Positions 57,554-64,000 of a DNA stretch of 64,000 nt are shown piece after piece. The stretch comes from Corynebacterium suicordis DSM 45110. Lineage in GTDB: Bacteria > Actinomycetota > Actinomycetes > Mycobacteriales > Mycobacteriaceae. Location: NCBI RefSeq assembly GCF_015351405.1, contig NZ_JADKMY010000001.1:620001-684000 (forward strand). The letters run 5' to 3'. The notes beneath the pieces were generated by a model, which saw only the letters and a list, made by a program, of their open reading frames with translations, was not told the origin of the DNA and searched no databases. Numbering within the stretch: the first letter of the stretch is position 1; the number at the start of each line of letters is the position of its first letter. The position numbers and the translations under genes were made by a program.

Positions 57554-57699
57554 CTCTCAGCGAAATGCTCGCTCCTGGGGATGGTTATTGGTGCCCAAAA
57601 ACCGGAGAGCTTGTATAACTGATGGGAGAGACGCGTAGTTATCTCTTAAGTGCCGTTCTACGCACGGCCGAGTAATTGACCACGAAGGGGCAATGAATC

Positions 57700-58890
57700 A
57701 TGACCGAAGCTAAACCACAGGATGTCGTAATCGTTGGTGCAGCGCGCACCCCACAGGGTCGCTTGCTGGGATCCCTCTCCTCCCTTAGTGCTGTTGATCT
57801 CGGCGCGCATGTCATCAAGAACGCGTTGGAGCGCGCAAAGGTTGCCACCGACACCGTTGATTACGTTCTCATGGGCCAGGTTGTGCAGGCTGGCTCCGGT
57901 CAGAACCCAGCCAAGCAGGCCGCTGTTCAGGCCGGCGTGCCTATCAGCGTGCCCGCGCTGACCATCAACAAGGTCTGTCTTTCTGGCTTGGACGCGATCA
58001 TCAACGCCTCCCGCCTCATCCGCTTGGGCGATGCCGAGGTTGTTGTAGCCGGCGGTCAAGAGTCCATGTCCAACGCTCCACACGTGGCATCGGGCGTACG
58101 TGCAGGTAAGGGCTTCGGCTCCCTCAACCTCACCGACACCTTGGAGCGCGATGGCCTCACCGATCCCATCAATGGCACCTCCATGGGCTTCGAGACCGAT
58201 GGCCACGCTGCCGAGGCAGGACTGACCCGCGAAGAGCAGGACGAAATCTCCGCTCAGTCCCACCAGCGCGCAGAGGCTGCCACCAAGGAGGGCATTTTTG
58301 CTGAGGAGATCGCTCCCGTGGAGGTGAAGACCCGCAAGGAAACCATCACGGTGGATACCGATGAAGGCATCCGCCCCGGCACCACAGTCGAAGGCTTGAG
58401 CAAGCTGCGCCCAGCTTTCGTCAAGGATGGCACGGTTACCGCGGCCTCCTCTTCGCAGATCACCGATGGCGCGGCTGCTGTGGTCTTGACCTCACGCCAG
58501 TACGCGGAGGATAACGGTCTGGAGATCCTGGCAACTCTCGGCGAGTACGGTCAGACCGCTGGTCCGGATACCTCCTTGATCTCCCAGCCTTCCCAGGCCA
58601 TTACCGCGGCTCTGGAGAAGTCCGGCTGGTCCGTGGAGGATTTGGACTTCGTGGAGATCAACGAGGCCTTCGCAGCGGTGGTCGCTCAGTCCGCCAAGGA
58701 TCTGGGTTACCCCCTAGAGAAGACCAACCTGCACGGTGGCGGCATCTCCTTGGGTCACCCAATCGGCGCCTCGGGTGCGCGCTTGGTGGTTCATGCGGCC
58801 TACGAATTGGCTCGACGCAACGGCGGCAAAACCGCTGTCTCTCTCTGCGGCGGCGGCGGCCAGGGCGATGCCCTGCTCCTCTGGGCATAA
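57700..58890 (+). CDS. Acetyl-CoA C-acyltransferase (thiolase)
   Basis: 396 residues. Canonical thiolase motifs: the nucleophile Cys in NKVCLSGLDAI (about C90), the His in GGGISLGHPIGASGA, and the second Cys in SLCGGGGQGDALLL. It should join or cleave acetyl-CoA units, in beta-oxidation or ketone metabolism; AtoB or FadA type cannot be separated from sequence alone. ATG with GAAGGGG 9 bases upstream; a TATAAC element at 57614-57619 is a candidate -10. It stands alone before a strong terminator. Confidence 0.93.
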   Translation: MTEAKPQDVVIVGAARTPQGRLLGSLSSLSAVDLGAHVIKNALERAKVATDTVDYVLMGQVVQAGSGQNPAKQAAVQAGVPISVPALTINKVCLSGLDAIINASRLIRLGDAEVVVAGGQESMSNAPHVASGVRAGKGFGSLNLTDTLERDGLTDPINGTSMGFETDGHAAEAGLTREEQDEISAQSHQRAEAATKEGIFAEEIAPVEVKTRKETITVDTDEGIRPGTTVEGLSKLRPAFVKDGTVTAASSSQITDGAAAVVLTSRQYAEDNGLEILATLGEYGQTAGPDTSLISQPSQAITAALEKSGWSVEDLDFVEINEAFAAVVAQSAKDLGYPLEKTNLHGGGISLGHPIGASGARLVVHAAYELARRNGGKTAVSLCGGGGQGDALLLWA

Positions 58891-58923
58891 GCGAGTGAAT
58901 AGTCTGCCTGGTTAAGGGCAGAC

Positions 58924-58969
58924 AAAAAGCGGTTGTGCGGGTTTGGATGCCCGGACAACCGCTTTTTTT
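58924..58969. terminator. Rho-independent terminator between thiolase and TM2-protein genes
   Basis: Stem AAAAAGCGGTTGTGCGGG (58924-58941) / CCCGGACAACCGCTTTTT (58950-58967) followed by more T; one bulge. It serves both convergent genes. Confidence 0.9.
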
Positions 58970-59012
58970 GTGGTGAAGAACGTGGGCTGTGTCAGCCCAC
59001 GATGGGGAGAAC

Positions 59013-59657
59013 TTAGTTAACTGGAGCTCCCTGCGCAGTGCGGTTATAACCGCCCGCGCCCACGAGAATCATGATGAATTCCACGAAGGCCCAAAGGCCG
59101 ACTGCACCCGCGATAAAAAGACCAACGATGAAGATCGCGGTGAACCAACCCAGAATGGTGAGCACCAGCTGGATGATTCCGCGGGTGTTGTAACCCAGGT
59201 AGAAGTTGTGAACTCCCAGGGTTCCCAGGAAGAACGCCAGCAGAGCTGCGGCGACCTTGGACTTGCCCGGAACGAAGGGCGTGTACTGCAGCTGTTGTGC
59301 GCCGGAGCCATACATTCCGTTGCCCGCGGGCTGCGCGGCGTATGGCTGGATAGCGCCATTTTGCTGAGCCTGTGGCTGGGCGAACTGGCTTTGCCCAGCG
59401 AACTGCTGGTTGTCCTGTGCGTATTGCTGCTGCTGGCCATAGCTGGACTGGCTGTAGTCGGTCTGTCCGTACTGCTGCTGTCCGTAGCTTGACTGGCCGT
59501 AGTCGGACTGTCCGTAGCTTGACTGGCCATAATCAGACTGGCCGTACTGGCTGGAATCGGATTCCGGCTGACCGTACTCAGGGGTTCCGAATTGCTCGGA
59601 AGATCCGGTGTTATCTCCATGATCCGGGGTGTTGCCGAATCCGTGTGAATTGCTCAT
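59013..59657 (-). CDS. TM2-domain protein with SYGQ-rich N-terminus
   Basis: 214 residues. The N-terminal ~125 residues are a low-complexity region of [S/D]YGQ units (SDYGQSSYGQSDYGQSSYGQ and similar). The C-terminal TM2 domain (about 145-205) has two membrane helices around the conserved GxHNFYLG turn (TLGVHNFYLGYNTRGI). The last part reads YNRTAQGAPVN. TM2-domain proteins are widespread and of unknown function. It is one of three YGQ-rich membrane proteins in the region. Confidence 0.85.
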   Translation of the reverse strand: MSNSHGFGNTPDHGDNTGSSEQFGTPEYGQPESDSSQYGQSDYGQSSYGQSDYGQSSYGQQQYGQTDYSQSSYGQQQQYAQDNQQFAGQSQFAQPQAQQNGAIQPYAAQPAGNGMYGSGAQQLQYTPFVPGKSKVAAALLAFFLGTLGVHNFYLGYNTRGIIQLVLTILGWFTAIFIVGLFIAGAVGLWAFVEFIMILVGAGGYNRTAQGAPVN

Positions 59658-59749
59658 GCGGGTGCCGTTTGTCCTGTCGCTAATTTTCTTCGGGGAGTCT
59701 GAACTAAACCGAATTGAGCATACAGTTGGGCGAGAAACAAAGTGGGGTT

Positions 59750-60694
59750 TTAGCCGAGGAGTAGCGAAATGACAGCCATTGTCGGCAGTGCCAAGGCAGT
59801 GGAAATAACCACGGTATCTCGAGCCAGAACCGTGTTCACATCGAACCTCTGCGCATAGGTGAATACATTTTGCCCGGTCGGCAGTGCGGCGATGAGAATC
59901 ATCGCGAGGAGCAGATCACCACTCGCACCAAACACCAGTGCACCCAAAATCCACGCCAGAGCGGGATGCACAATTGTCTTGATCAGCGAGGCGAAGAAAA
60001 CTGCCCCAATGGGGGATTTATCTTTCTGCAGCACTTTGACGTCGGCCATAGACATGCCGAAAGCAACGAGGGCCACAGCCACCGTGGAAGATGCGATCAT
60101 ATGCACTGGTTCCGCGATGAGTTCGGGCAATACCCATCCTTTTTTCTCTTGCGCGAGTGCGAAGACGATGCCGGACACCGCGCCAATAATCAACGGGTTG
60201 CGAAGAATGGACAGCATTAATTCCCGCACTATTCCCCGGGAGGCTCTCTCGCCCGAGCTCATATCCAAAAGCAGGACGGATAGCGGACCGTAGAAACCCA
60301 CCTGGAACATGACCACGGGCAGAGTGGCCGTGGGATCGCCCACCAAGTGAACCATGAGAGGGATGCCCAGGTGGGTCGCATTGCAATAAGAGCTGGCGAG
60401 CATGGCGATCAGGCCGTCAGACGCGGATTGACGGGTCAACAGGCGATAGCTGAAGTAACCCAAGGAGCCAGCTCCCAGGGTGCTCAGTGCGACCACCAAG
60501 AAATTGGTCCCGAACAGCTGATTGAGCTCTGCCGAAGAGAGAAAATCGATGAGCAGCATGGGCAACGCAATCCAGAACACGTACATGTTCAGGGTGTACA
60601 CGGCGTTTGGCCCCAGTAGTCGCTGTCGTCCTACGAAAAATCCGAGACCCATCACGATGATGACGATGGCAAAGCCGGAGAGGACGTCTAGCAT
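59750..60694 (-). CDS. AEC family transporter (auxin efflux carrier type)
   Basis: 314 residues from ATG at 60694 (MLDVLSGFAIVII); upstream in-frame codons read as non-coding. About ten helices in two five-helix bundles, with the family GLGFFVGRQ and conserved NPLIIGAVSGIVFAL motifs and an ATHLGIPLMV segment. AEC carriers export organic anions or malate-like substrates by secondary transport; the substrate here is not known. The start has AGGA directly before it rather than at normal spacing. Confidence 0.85.
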   Translation of the reverse strand: MLDVLSGFAIVIIVMGLGFFVGRQRLLGPNAVYTLNMYVFWIALPMLLIDFLSSAELNQLFGTNFLVVALSTLGAGSLGYFSYRLLTRQSASDGLIAMLASSYCNATHLGIPLMVHLVGDPTATLPVVMFQVGFYGPLSVLLLDMSSGERASRGIVRELMLSILRNPLIIGAVSGIVFALAQEKKGWVLPELIAEPVHMIASSTVAVALVAFGMSMADVKVLQKDKSPIGAVFFASLIKTIVHPALAWILGALVFGASGDLLLAMILIAALPTGQNVFTYAQRFDVNTVLARDTVVISTALALPTMAVISLLLG

Positions 60695-60768
60695 TCCTAC
60701 AGGATAGCCACAGGGGAGTGCCCTGCCTTCACATGCATCGGTTACCCAGGGGATTAGCGAAAAGCAAA

Positions 60769-60798
60769 AGGGCCAAGCGCGGGAATGCGCTTGGCCCT
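60769..60798 (-). terminator. Rho-independent terminator of the RDD gene
   Basis: Perfect 12-bp stem AGGGCCAAGCGC (60769-60780) / GCGCTTGGCCCT (60787-60798); on the minus strand it is followed by TTTTGCTTTTCG. Confidence 0.85.
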
Positions 60799-60822
60799 CA
60801 ATGAGACCCGAAGGTCTGCGAA

Positions 60823-61638
60823 TTACTTGTCTACGACAATTGCCTTCGCCCACTTATCAGAGAAGCTCTGCTTTTCTGAGGAGCGGCCAATGGTGACACC
60901 CACTGCAATCATGACAATCAGGTTGAGGAAAGAACCGATTCCCGGAATCATTCCCACAACACTGCTGATCACATACCAGGAGTTACGGACGAGGGAAGCG
61001 CCATAAGTAATTGGGGAGCCATCAGCCATGGTGACGCGAGCACCAATAACCTTCTTTCCCACAGATCCACCCTGGGTAACTTCCATGATGGCGCGGTAGG
61101 CCATCCACAGCACGAGCCCGATTAGTCCGGTGGCGAGCAATGCTCCGGTCGGCTCCTCTGGAGCAACTCCATTGCTGGAAGCGTTCATGGTGGCATTGAA
61201 GAATCGGGATAGTTCTTGACCGAAGAGGAGCCACGCAATGATCGACAGAACTATCCCGAACAGAATGCTGTCCACCAGCAACCCGAGGAGACGCTTGCCT
61301 GGGCCGGGTCGGCCAGCGGCAAACTGACGGCCGTCTAGGTCATTCTGACCTGGGAAAGGCTGGTAGCCCGGGGTTTGCGCGTCCTGCTGACCCTGCACGT
61401 TCTGCTGACCATAGGCATTGTGCTGACCGTAGGCGTCCTGCTGGCCATAAGCATCCTGCTGGCCATAGGCATCCTGTTGGCCGTAGGCGTCCTGCTGGCC
61501 ATAAGCATCCTGCTGGCCATAGGCATCCTGTTGGCCGTAGGCGTCCTGCTGACCGTATCCATCTTGTGGGTTAGACCCGGGCTGGCCACCATTGAAGTTA
61601 TCTCCGGAATTGGGGAAGTTTGGGTAATTATTGCTCAC
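60823..61638 (-). CDS. RDD-family membrane protein with AYGQQD repeat N-terminus
   Basis: 271 residues from GTG at 61638 (AAAGGAG 5 bases upstream; a longer ATG start at 61659 has no SD). The N-terminus is low complexity: SNNYPNFPNSGDNFNGG, then about eight AYGQQD units (about 31-78). The RDD domain follows: KRLLGLLVDSILFGI (first Arg/Asp motif), and GGSVGKKVIGARVTMADG, with three to four helices. RDD proteins are of mostly unknown function, some in antiporters. Third YGQ-rich membrane protein of the region. Confidence 0.87.
   Translation of the reverse strand: MSNNYPNFPNSGDNFNGGQPGSNPQDGYGQQDAYGQQDAYGQQDAYGQQDAYGQQDAYGQQDAYGQQDAYGQHNAYGQQNVQGQQDAQTPGYQPFPGQNDLDGRQFAAGRPGPGKRLLGLLVDSILFGIVLSIIAWLLFGQELSRFFNATMNASSNGVAPEEPTGALLATGLIGLVLWMAYRAIMEVTQGGSVGKKVIGARVTMADGSPITYGASLVRNSWYVISSVVGMIPGIGSFLNLIVMIAVGVTIGRSSEKQSFSDKWAKAIVVDK
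61441..61548. repeat. Two perfect 54-bp tandem copies inside the RDD gene
   Basis: 61441-61494 repeats at 61495-61548, each copy made of three 18-base units coding for AYGQQD. The units differ in the same way in both copies, so the 54-mer itself was duplicated. A site prone to slippage. Confidence 0.85.
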
Positions 61639-61797
61639 AGCTGCTCCTTTTATTCGCATGCATTTGAGATACCCCGAGCATTCCTCGGTTTACGCGTCGT
61701 GCCCCACTGAGTATAACCACAAGAAGAAAGTCGGAGATTGAGAAAATTAATCACCCTCCACTCAATTCTTCGTTCAATGCAGATAAAGTGTGCATCC

Positions 61798-62589
61798 ATG
61801 ATGAAAACTCACAACTCCCGCATTCGTCGCGCTCTCGGCGCAGCAGCGTGCGCATCCGCCCTCACCCTTCTCGCAGCCTGTGGAAATGAGGCCCCTGAGG
61901 GGAACGAGGTGGCGTCGGAAAAAGAAAACGAACCAGCCCAGCAAGAGGTCAATCAGGAGCCTCTGCCTGCCGGTGTTGTGCCTGCTGCGCTGATCGTGAA
62001 TGGGGAGGATGCGCCGGAGGGTTACAGTTATGAGCCGCCTAGTCAGGAATCGCAGGGATCGTTGGATGACCTCATGGGAGAAACTGGTCCCGAGGACGTG
62101 CCAGTGGTGGAGCCTGCTCAGTGCGCCGGTGCGATCGTGGATGGAGCTACATTCTTGGATTGGCTGTCTCGGCCATCGGAAACTACCGCGGTGGCTCACT
62201 ACACCAGCACGTCGAATGAAGACGAAGGCATCCAGGTCATGCTCAGCACCGAGCCGGCAGATCCCAGCCAGTACCCCAAGGATGCGTCCGAGTGCGCAAC
62301 TGCCACAAAGATCAGCAACAACGAGTATTTCCCCACCGAGAAGAAGTATGAGATCAGCCCAGCGGACATCAAGGCCGATGGCGCGGACGTGCTCTCTGCC
62401 ACGCAAACAAAACTCGTGTTCAGCAAGGTAAAGGGCGAAGAGGAAACTGTCGACGGGGAGACTCTCTACGTTCTCACCGGCTCTGTGCGGGGTGCGCATT
62501 TCACCATCGCCTCCACTACGTCGCTGTCTGCTGAGGAGTTCTCCAAGTTGGCCACGGCTCAAGCACAGCGCATCTCAGAGGCACAGTAG
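61798..62589 (+). CDS. Lipoprotein of unknown function
   Basis: About 263 residues from the ATG at 61798 (one of two adjacent Met codons; longer starts from 61738 unlikely). Basic N-terminus (RIRRALG), hydrophobic core and lipobox LLAACG. An acidic Glu/Pro/Asn-rich linker precedes a C-terminal domain (about 95-260) with two Cys (AQCAGAI, SECATAT) that may form a disulfide. No recognised family. It is 160 bases from the divergent RDD gene, and directly followed by a GNAT gene. Confidence 0.72.
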   Translation: MMKTHNSRIRRALGAAACASALTLLAACGNEAPEGNEVASEKENEPAQQEVNQEPLPAGVVPAALIVNGEDAPEGYSYEPPSQESQGSLDDLMGETGPEDVPVVEPAQCAGAIVDGATFLDWLSRPSETTAVAHYTSTSNEDEGIQVMLSTEPADPSQYPKDASECATATKISNNEYFPTEKKYEISPADIKADGADVLSATQTKLVFSKVKGEEETVDGETLYVLTGSVRGAHFTIASTTSLSAEEFSKLATAQAQRISEAQ

Positions 62590-63099
62590 TTGGATGCGAG
62601 CGAGAAGCCGGAGTTGGTGATCCGGCCAGAGATTCCTGCGGATCACGAGGCCGTCCATGCGCTCACCGCCGCGGCCTTTGAGCGCGAGGATGAAGCCACC
62701 TTGGTGGACGCTCTGCGCCAGGATGAGGGCTGGATCAAGGGGCTCTCGTGGGTAGCTGAGCTGGATGGTCGGATCGTGGGCCACGCCTTGGCAACCCGAT
62801 GCCACATCGGTCAGACCCCGGCGCTGTGTTTGGCTCCCTGTTCCGTGCCGCCGGATCTGCAGGGGGAGGGCGTGGGTTCTTTGTGTATCGACGCCGTCAT
62901 TGCCGCAGCTCAGCGCCAAGGCGAGAAGTTCATGACCGTGCTGGGGCATCCGAACTATTACCCACGCTTTGGGTTCCACGTAGATCCGCGGGTGACTCTT
63001 CCGTTTGAGGTGGACGAGGGTGCGTTCATGGTGTTGGAGCTGTCTCAGGAGCCGATGCCCGCGGGTCAGGTGAAGTACGCGGACGCGTTCGGGATCTAG
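62590..63099 (+). CDS. GNAT-family N-acetyltransferase
   Basis: 169 residues; TTG start directly after the lipoprotein TAG. The acetyl-CoA pyrophosphate loop is PDLQGEGVGSLCI, with GHPNYYPRFGF as the C-terminal family motif. It is close to YhbS-type GNATs; substrate unknown. It likely shares a transcript with the lipoprotein gene. Confidence 0.85.
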   Translation: MDASEKPELVIRPEIPADHEAVHALTAAAFEREDEATLVDALRQDEGWIKGLSWVAELDGRIVGHALATRCHIGQTPALCLAPCSVPPDLQGEGVGSLCIDAVIAAAQRQGEKFMTVLGHPNYYPRFGFHVDPRVTLPFEVDEGAFMVLELSQEPMPAGQVKYADAFGI

Positions 63100-63178
63100 C
63101 TAGGGGCTGGGGGTGGGGGTTTGGAGCGTGGGGGCTTGGAAGTGCCCGCGCCCGCACGAATGTTTAAGTAGAAAGCAG

Positions 63179-63217
63179 TCAAGGCCCGCATCCCCAGGAG
63201 AGGGGAGCGGGCCTTGA
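63179..63217. terminator. Hairpin between convergent GNAT and rpsR genes
   Basis: Perfect 11-bp TCAAGGCCCGC (63179-63189) / GCGGGCCTTGA (63207-63217), extended by TCCCC/GGGGA inside with one bulge. Confidence 0.75.
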
Positions 63218-63268
63218 AAGTGTCTGTGAAACGTCTAGAGCTGCTGCTGAAAGCTAATCGCTAAAGGT

Positions 63269-63523
63269 TTAGCGAGCGTTGTATGGCAGCAAAGCCATTT
63301 CACGAGCGTTCTTGATTGCAGATGCAACCTCGCGCTGCTGCTTAGGAGTCAGACCGGTGACGCGGCGAGAACGGATCTTTCCGCGGTCGGAGATGAACTT
63401 ACGCAGCAGAGCGTAGTTCTTGTAGTCAACCGTCTCAATGCCTTCGGCCTTGAGAGGGTTCTTCTTTGGGCGACGGGACTGCTCGAGCCGTGCCTTCTTG
63501 TGGTTGGTGCTACGTGCTTTCAT
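63269..63523 (-). CDS. rpsR: 30S ribosomal protein S18 (Cys-free form)
   Basis: 84 residues; [19 protein letters not shown] and [21 protein letters not shown] are the S18 signatures. No cysteine is present, so it is the zinc-independent paralogue type. It is the last gene of the rpmG-rpsN-rpsR series on this strand. Confidence 0.97.
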   Translation of the reverse strand: MKARSTNHKKARLEQSRRPKKNPLKAEGIETVDYKNYALLRKFISDRGKIRSRRVTGLTPKQQREVASAIKNAREMALLPYNAR

Positions 63524-63538
63524 GATGCAAACGCTTCC

Positions 63539-63844
63539 TTACCAGCTCGACTTACGAACGCCGGGAAGCTCACCGCGGTGAGCCATCTCGCGGACGCGGA
63601 CACGGGACAGGCCGAACTTGCGCAGGTAACCGCGTGGGCGGCCATCGGCTGCATCGCGGTTGCGAACGCGTACGGATGCCGCATCGCGAGGCTGACGGTT
63701 CAGCTCCCACTGTGCTTCCATGCGATCCTCGTCAGAGGTGTTCGGGTTCTTGATGATGGACTTGAGCTCAGCGCGACGCTCCGCGTAGCGGGCGACGATT
63801 TCCTTGCGCTGCTCGTTCTTAGCGATCTTGGACTTCTTAGCCAT
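63539..63844 (-). CDS. rpsN: 30S ribosomal protein S14 (long, Cys-free form)
   Basis: 101 residues. The long S14 form without the CxxC zinc ribbon; [21 protein letters not shown] is the conserved C-terminal signature. It starts 3 bases after the rpmG stop and precedes rpsR by 15 bases, so the genes are one operon. Zinc-independent S14/S18/L33/L28 sets are Zur-controlled in some Actinobacteria; the operator would lie outside this window. Confidence 0.97.
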   Translation of the reverse strand: MAKKSKIAKNEQRKEIVARYAERRAELKSIIKNPNTSDEDRMEAQWELNRQPRDAASVRVRNRDAADGRPRGYLRKFGLSRVRVREMAHRGELPGVRKSSW

Positions 63845-63847
63845 AGA

Positions 63848-64000
63848 TTATCGCTCCTCGCGGAATTCGACGTGCTTGCGGACTACCGGATCGTACTTCT
63901 TCATGGTCATGCGATCCGGGTTGTTGCGCTTGTTCTTGCGGGTGACATAGGTGTAACCAGTGCCAGCCGTAGACTTCAGCTTGATGATTGGGCGGATATC
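63848..64000 (-). CDS. rpmG: 50S ribosomal protein L33 (partial, Cys-free form)
   Basis: Fifty codons and a stop are visible; the start lies beyond base 64000. The sequence [20 protein letters not shown] then [20 protein letters not shown] and [10 protein letters not shown] is bL33 without the zinc-binding Cys pairs. It heads the visible part of the rpmG-rpsN-rpsR operon; rpmB is expected upstream. Confidence 0.95.
   Translation of the reverse strand, partial: DIRPIIKLKSTAGTGYTYVTRKNKRNNPDRMTMKKYDPVVRKHVEFREER

Noticed and set aside
61441-61548. CRISPR-like array of short repeats
   Set aside because: The units are 18 bases without spacers, in frame with the RDD gene and coding for AYGQQD.

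Overview
The window reads as a chromosomal segment of a Corynebacterium (moderately high GC, mycolata gene content). Support comes from gene content and order that follow the actinobacterial core. The left part has mtrB-lpqB, hpf, secA, rsgA/aroA, sigH-rshA, whiB1 with the small ribosomal protein bL37, rhlE, DUF3107, DUF3152, adnAB, a K+ channel, uvrD2, the Rv3196/Rv3195/Rv3194-like trio and UPF0182. In M. tuberculosis these correspond to the Rv3192-Rv3246 neighbourhood. A second block (chorismate mutase, pcrA, M23 peptidase, DUF6350, purN, purH) corresponds to the Rv0948c-Rv0957 neighbourhood. A cysteine-free ribosomal cluster (rpsR, rpsN, rpmG) closes the window. The species cannot be named from the sequence alone. 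I see no insertion sequence, prophage, CRISPR array or plasmid gene.

Layout. 1-4.1 kb: end of the MtrB sensor kinase, its lipoprotein partner LpqB, a ComF-type phosphoribosyltransferase and the long-form hibernation factor. 4.1-10.8 kb: secA, an Rv3235-like protein, a small HAD protein, a DUF6912 protein, then rsgA and aroA on the minus strand. 10.8-14.6 kb: stress and redox regulation: a SRAP protein, sigH-rshA behind a textbook SigH promoter, bL37, whiB1 behind a GlxR/CRP-type site, and a lipid kinase. 14.6-20 kb: membrane and envelope proteins, a DEAD-box helicase, and a DUF3152 protein with a metzincin zinc motif. 20-30.3 kb: DNA repair motors (AdnA, AdnB, UvrD2) with a K+ channel between them. 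30.3-37.7 kb: an orphan cyclodehydratase-like protein, a zincin, a PDZ-Lon protease, and the large membrane protein UPF0182. 37.9 kb: initiator tRNA. 38-41.5 kb: two hypotheticals and the DUF6230/DUF6114 pair. 41.6-44.6 kb: divergent dihydroxyacetone kinase and glycerol dehydrogenase, which together convert glycerol to DHAP. 44.7-47.1 kb: a secreted acid phosphatase and a secreted trypsin-like protease. 47.2-55.5 kb: chorismate mutase, pcrA, M23 peptidase, DUF6350-purN-purH. 55.5-63.1 kb: an accessory-looking envelope region with three Tyr-Gly-Gln-rich membrane proteins, a beta-lactamase-fold lipoprotein, a thiolase, an AEC transporter, another lipoprotein and a GNAT enzyme. 63.2-64 kb: rpsR-rpsN-rpmG.

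The observations I rate highest are: (i) three membrane proteins within 6 kb whose soluble parts are [S/A/Q]YGQ repeats resembling phase-separating low-complexity domains; (ii) a metzincin-like active site in the DUF3152 protein; (iii) the DUF6230/DUF6114 envelope pair behind a 17-bp palindrome; (iv) a compact SxxK/SDN/KGG lipoprotein; (v) GTTAC-type repeats upstream of the M23 hydrolase that may link it to the MtrAB system encoded at the left edge; (vi) a recurrent 13-base word, GGTGGCGTCGGAA, in four unrelated genes.
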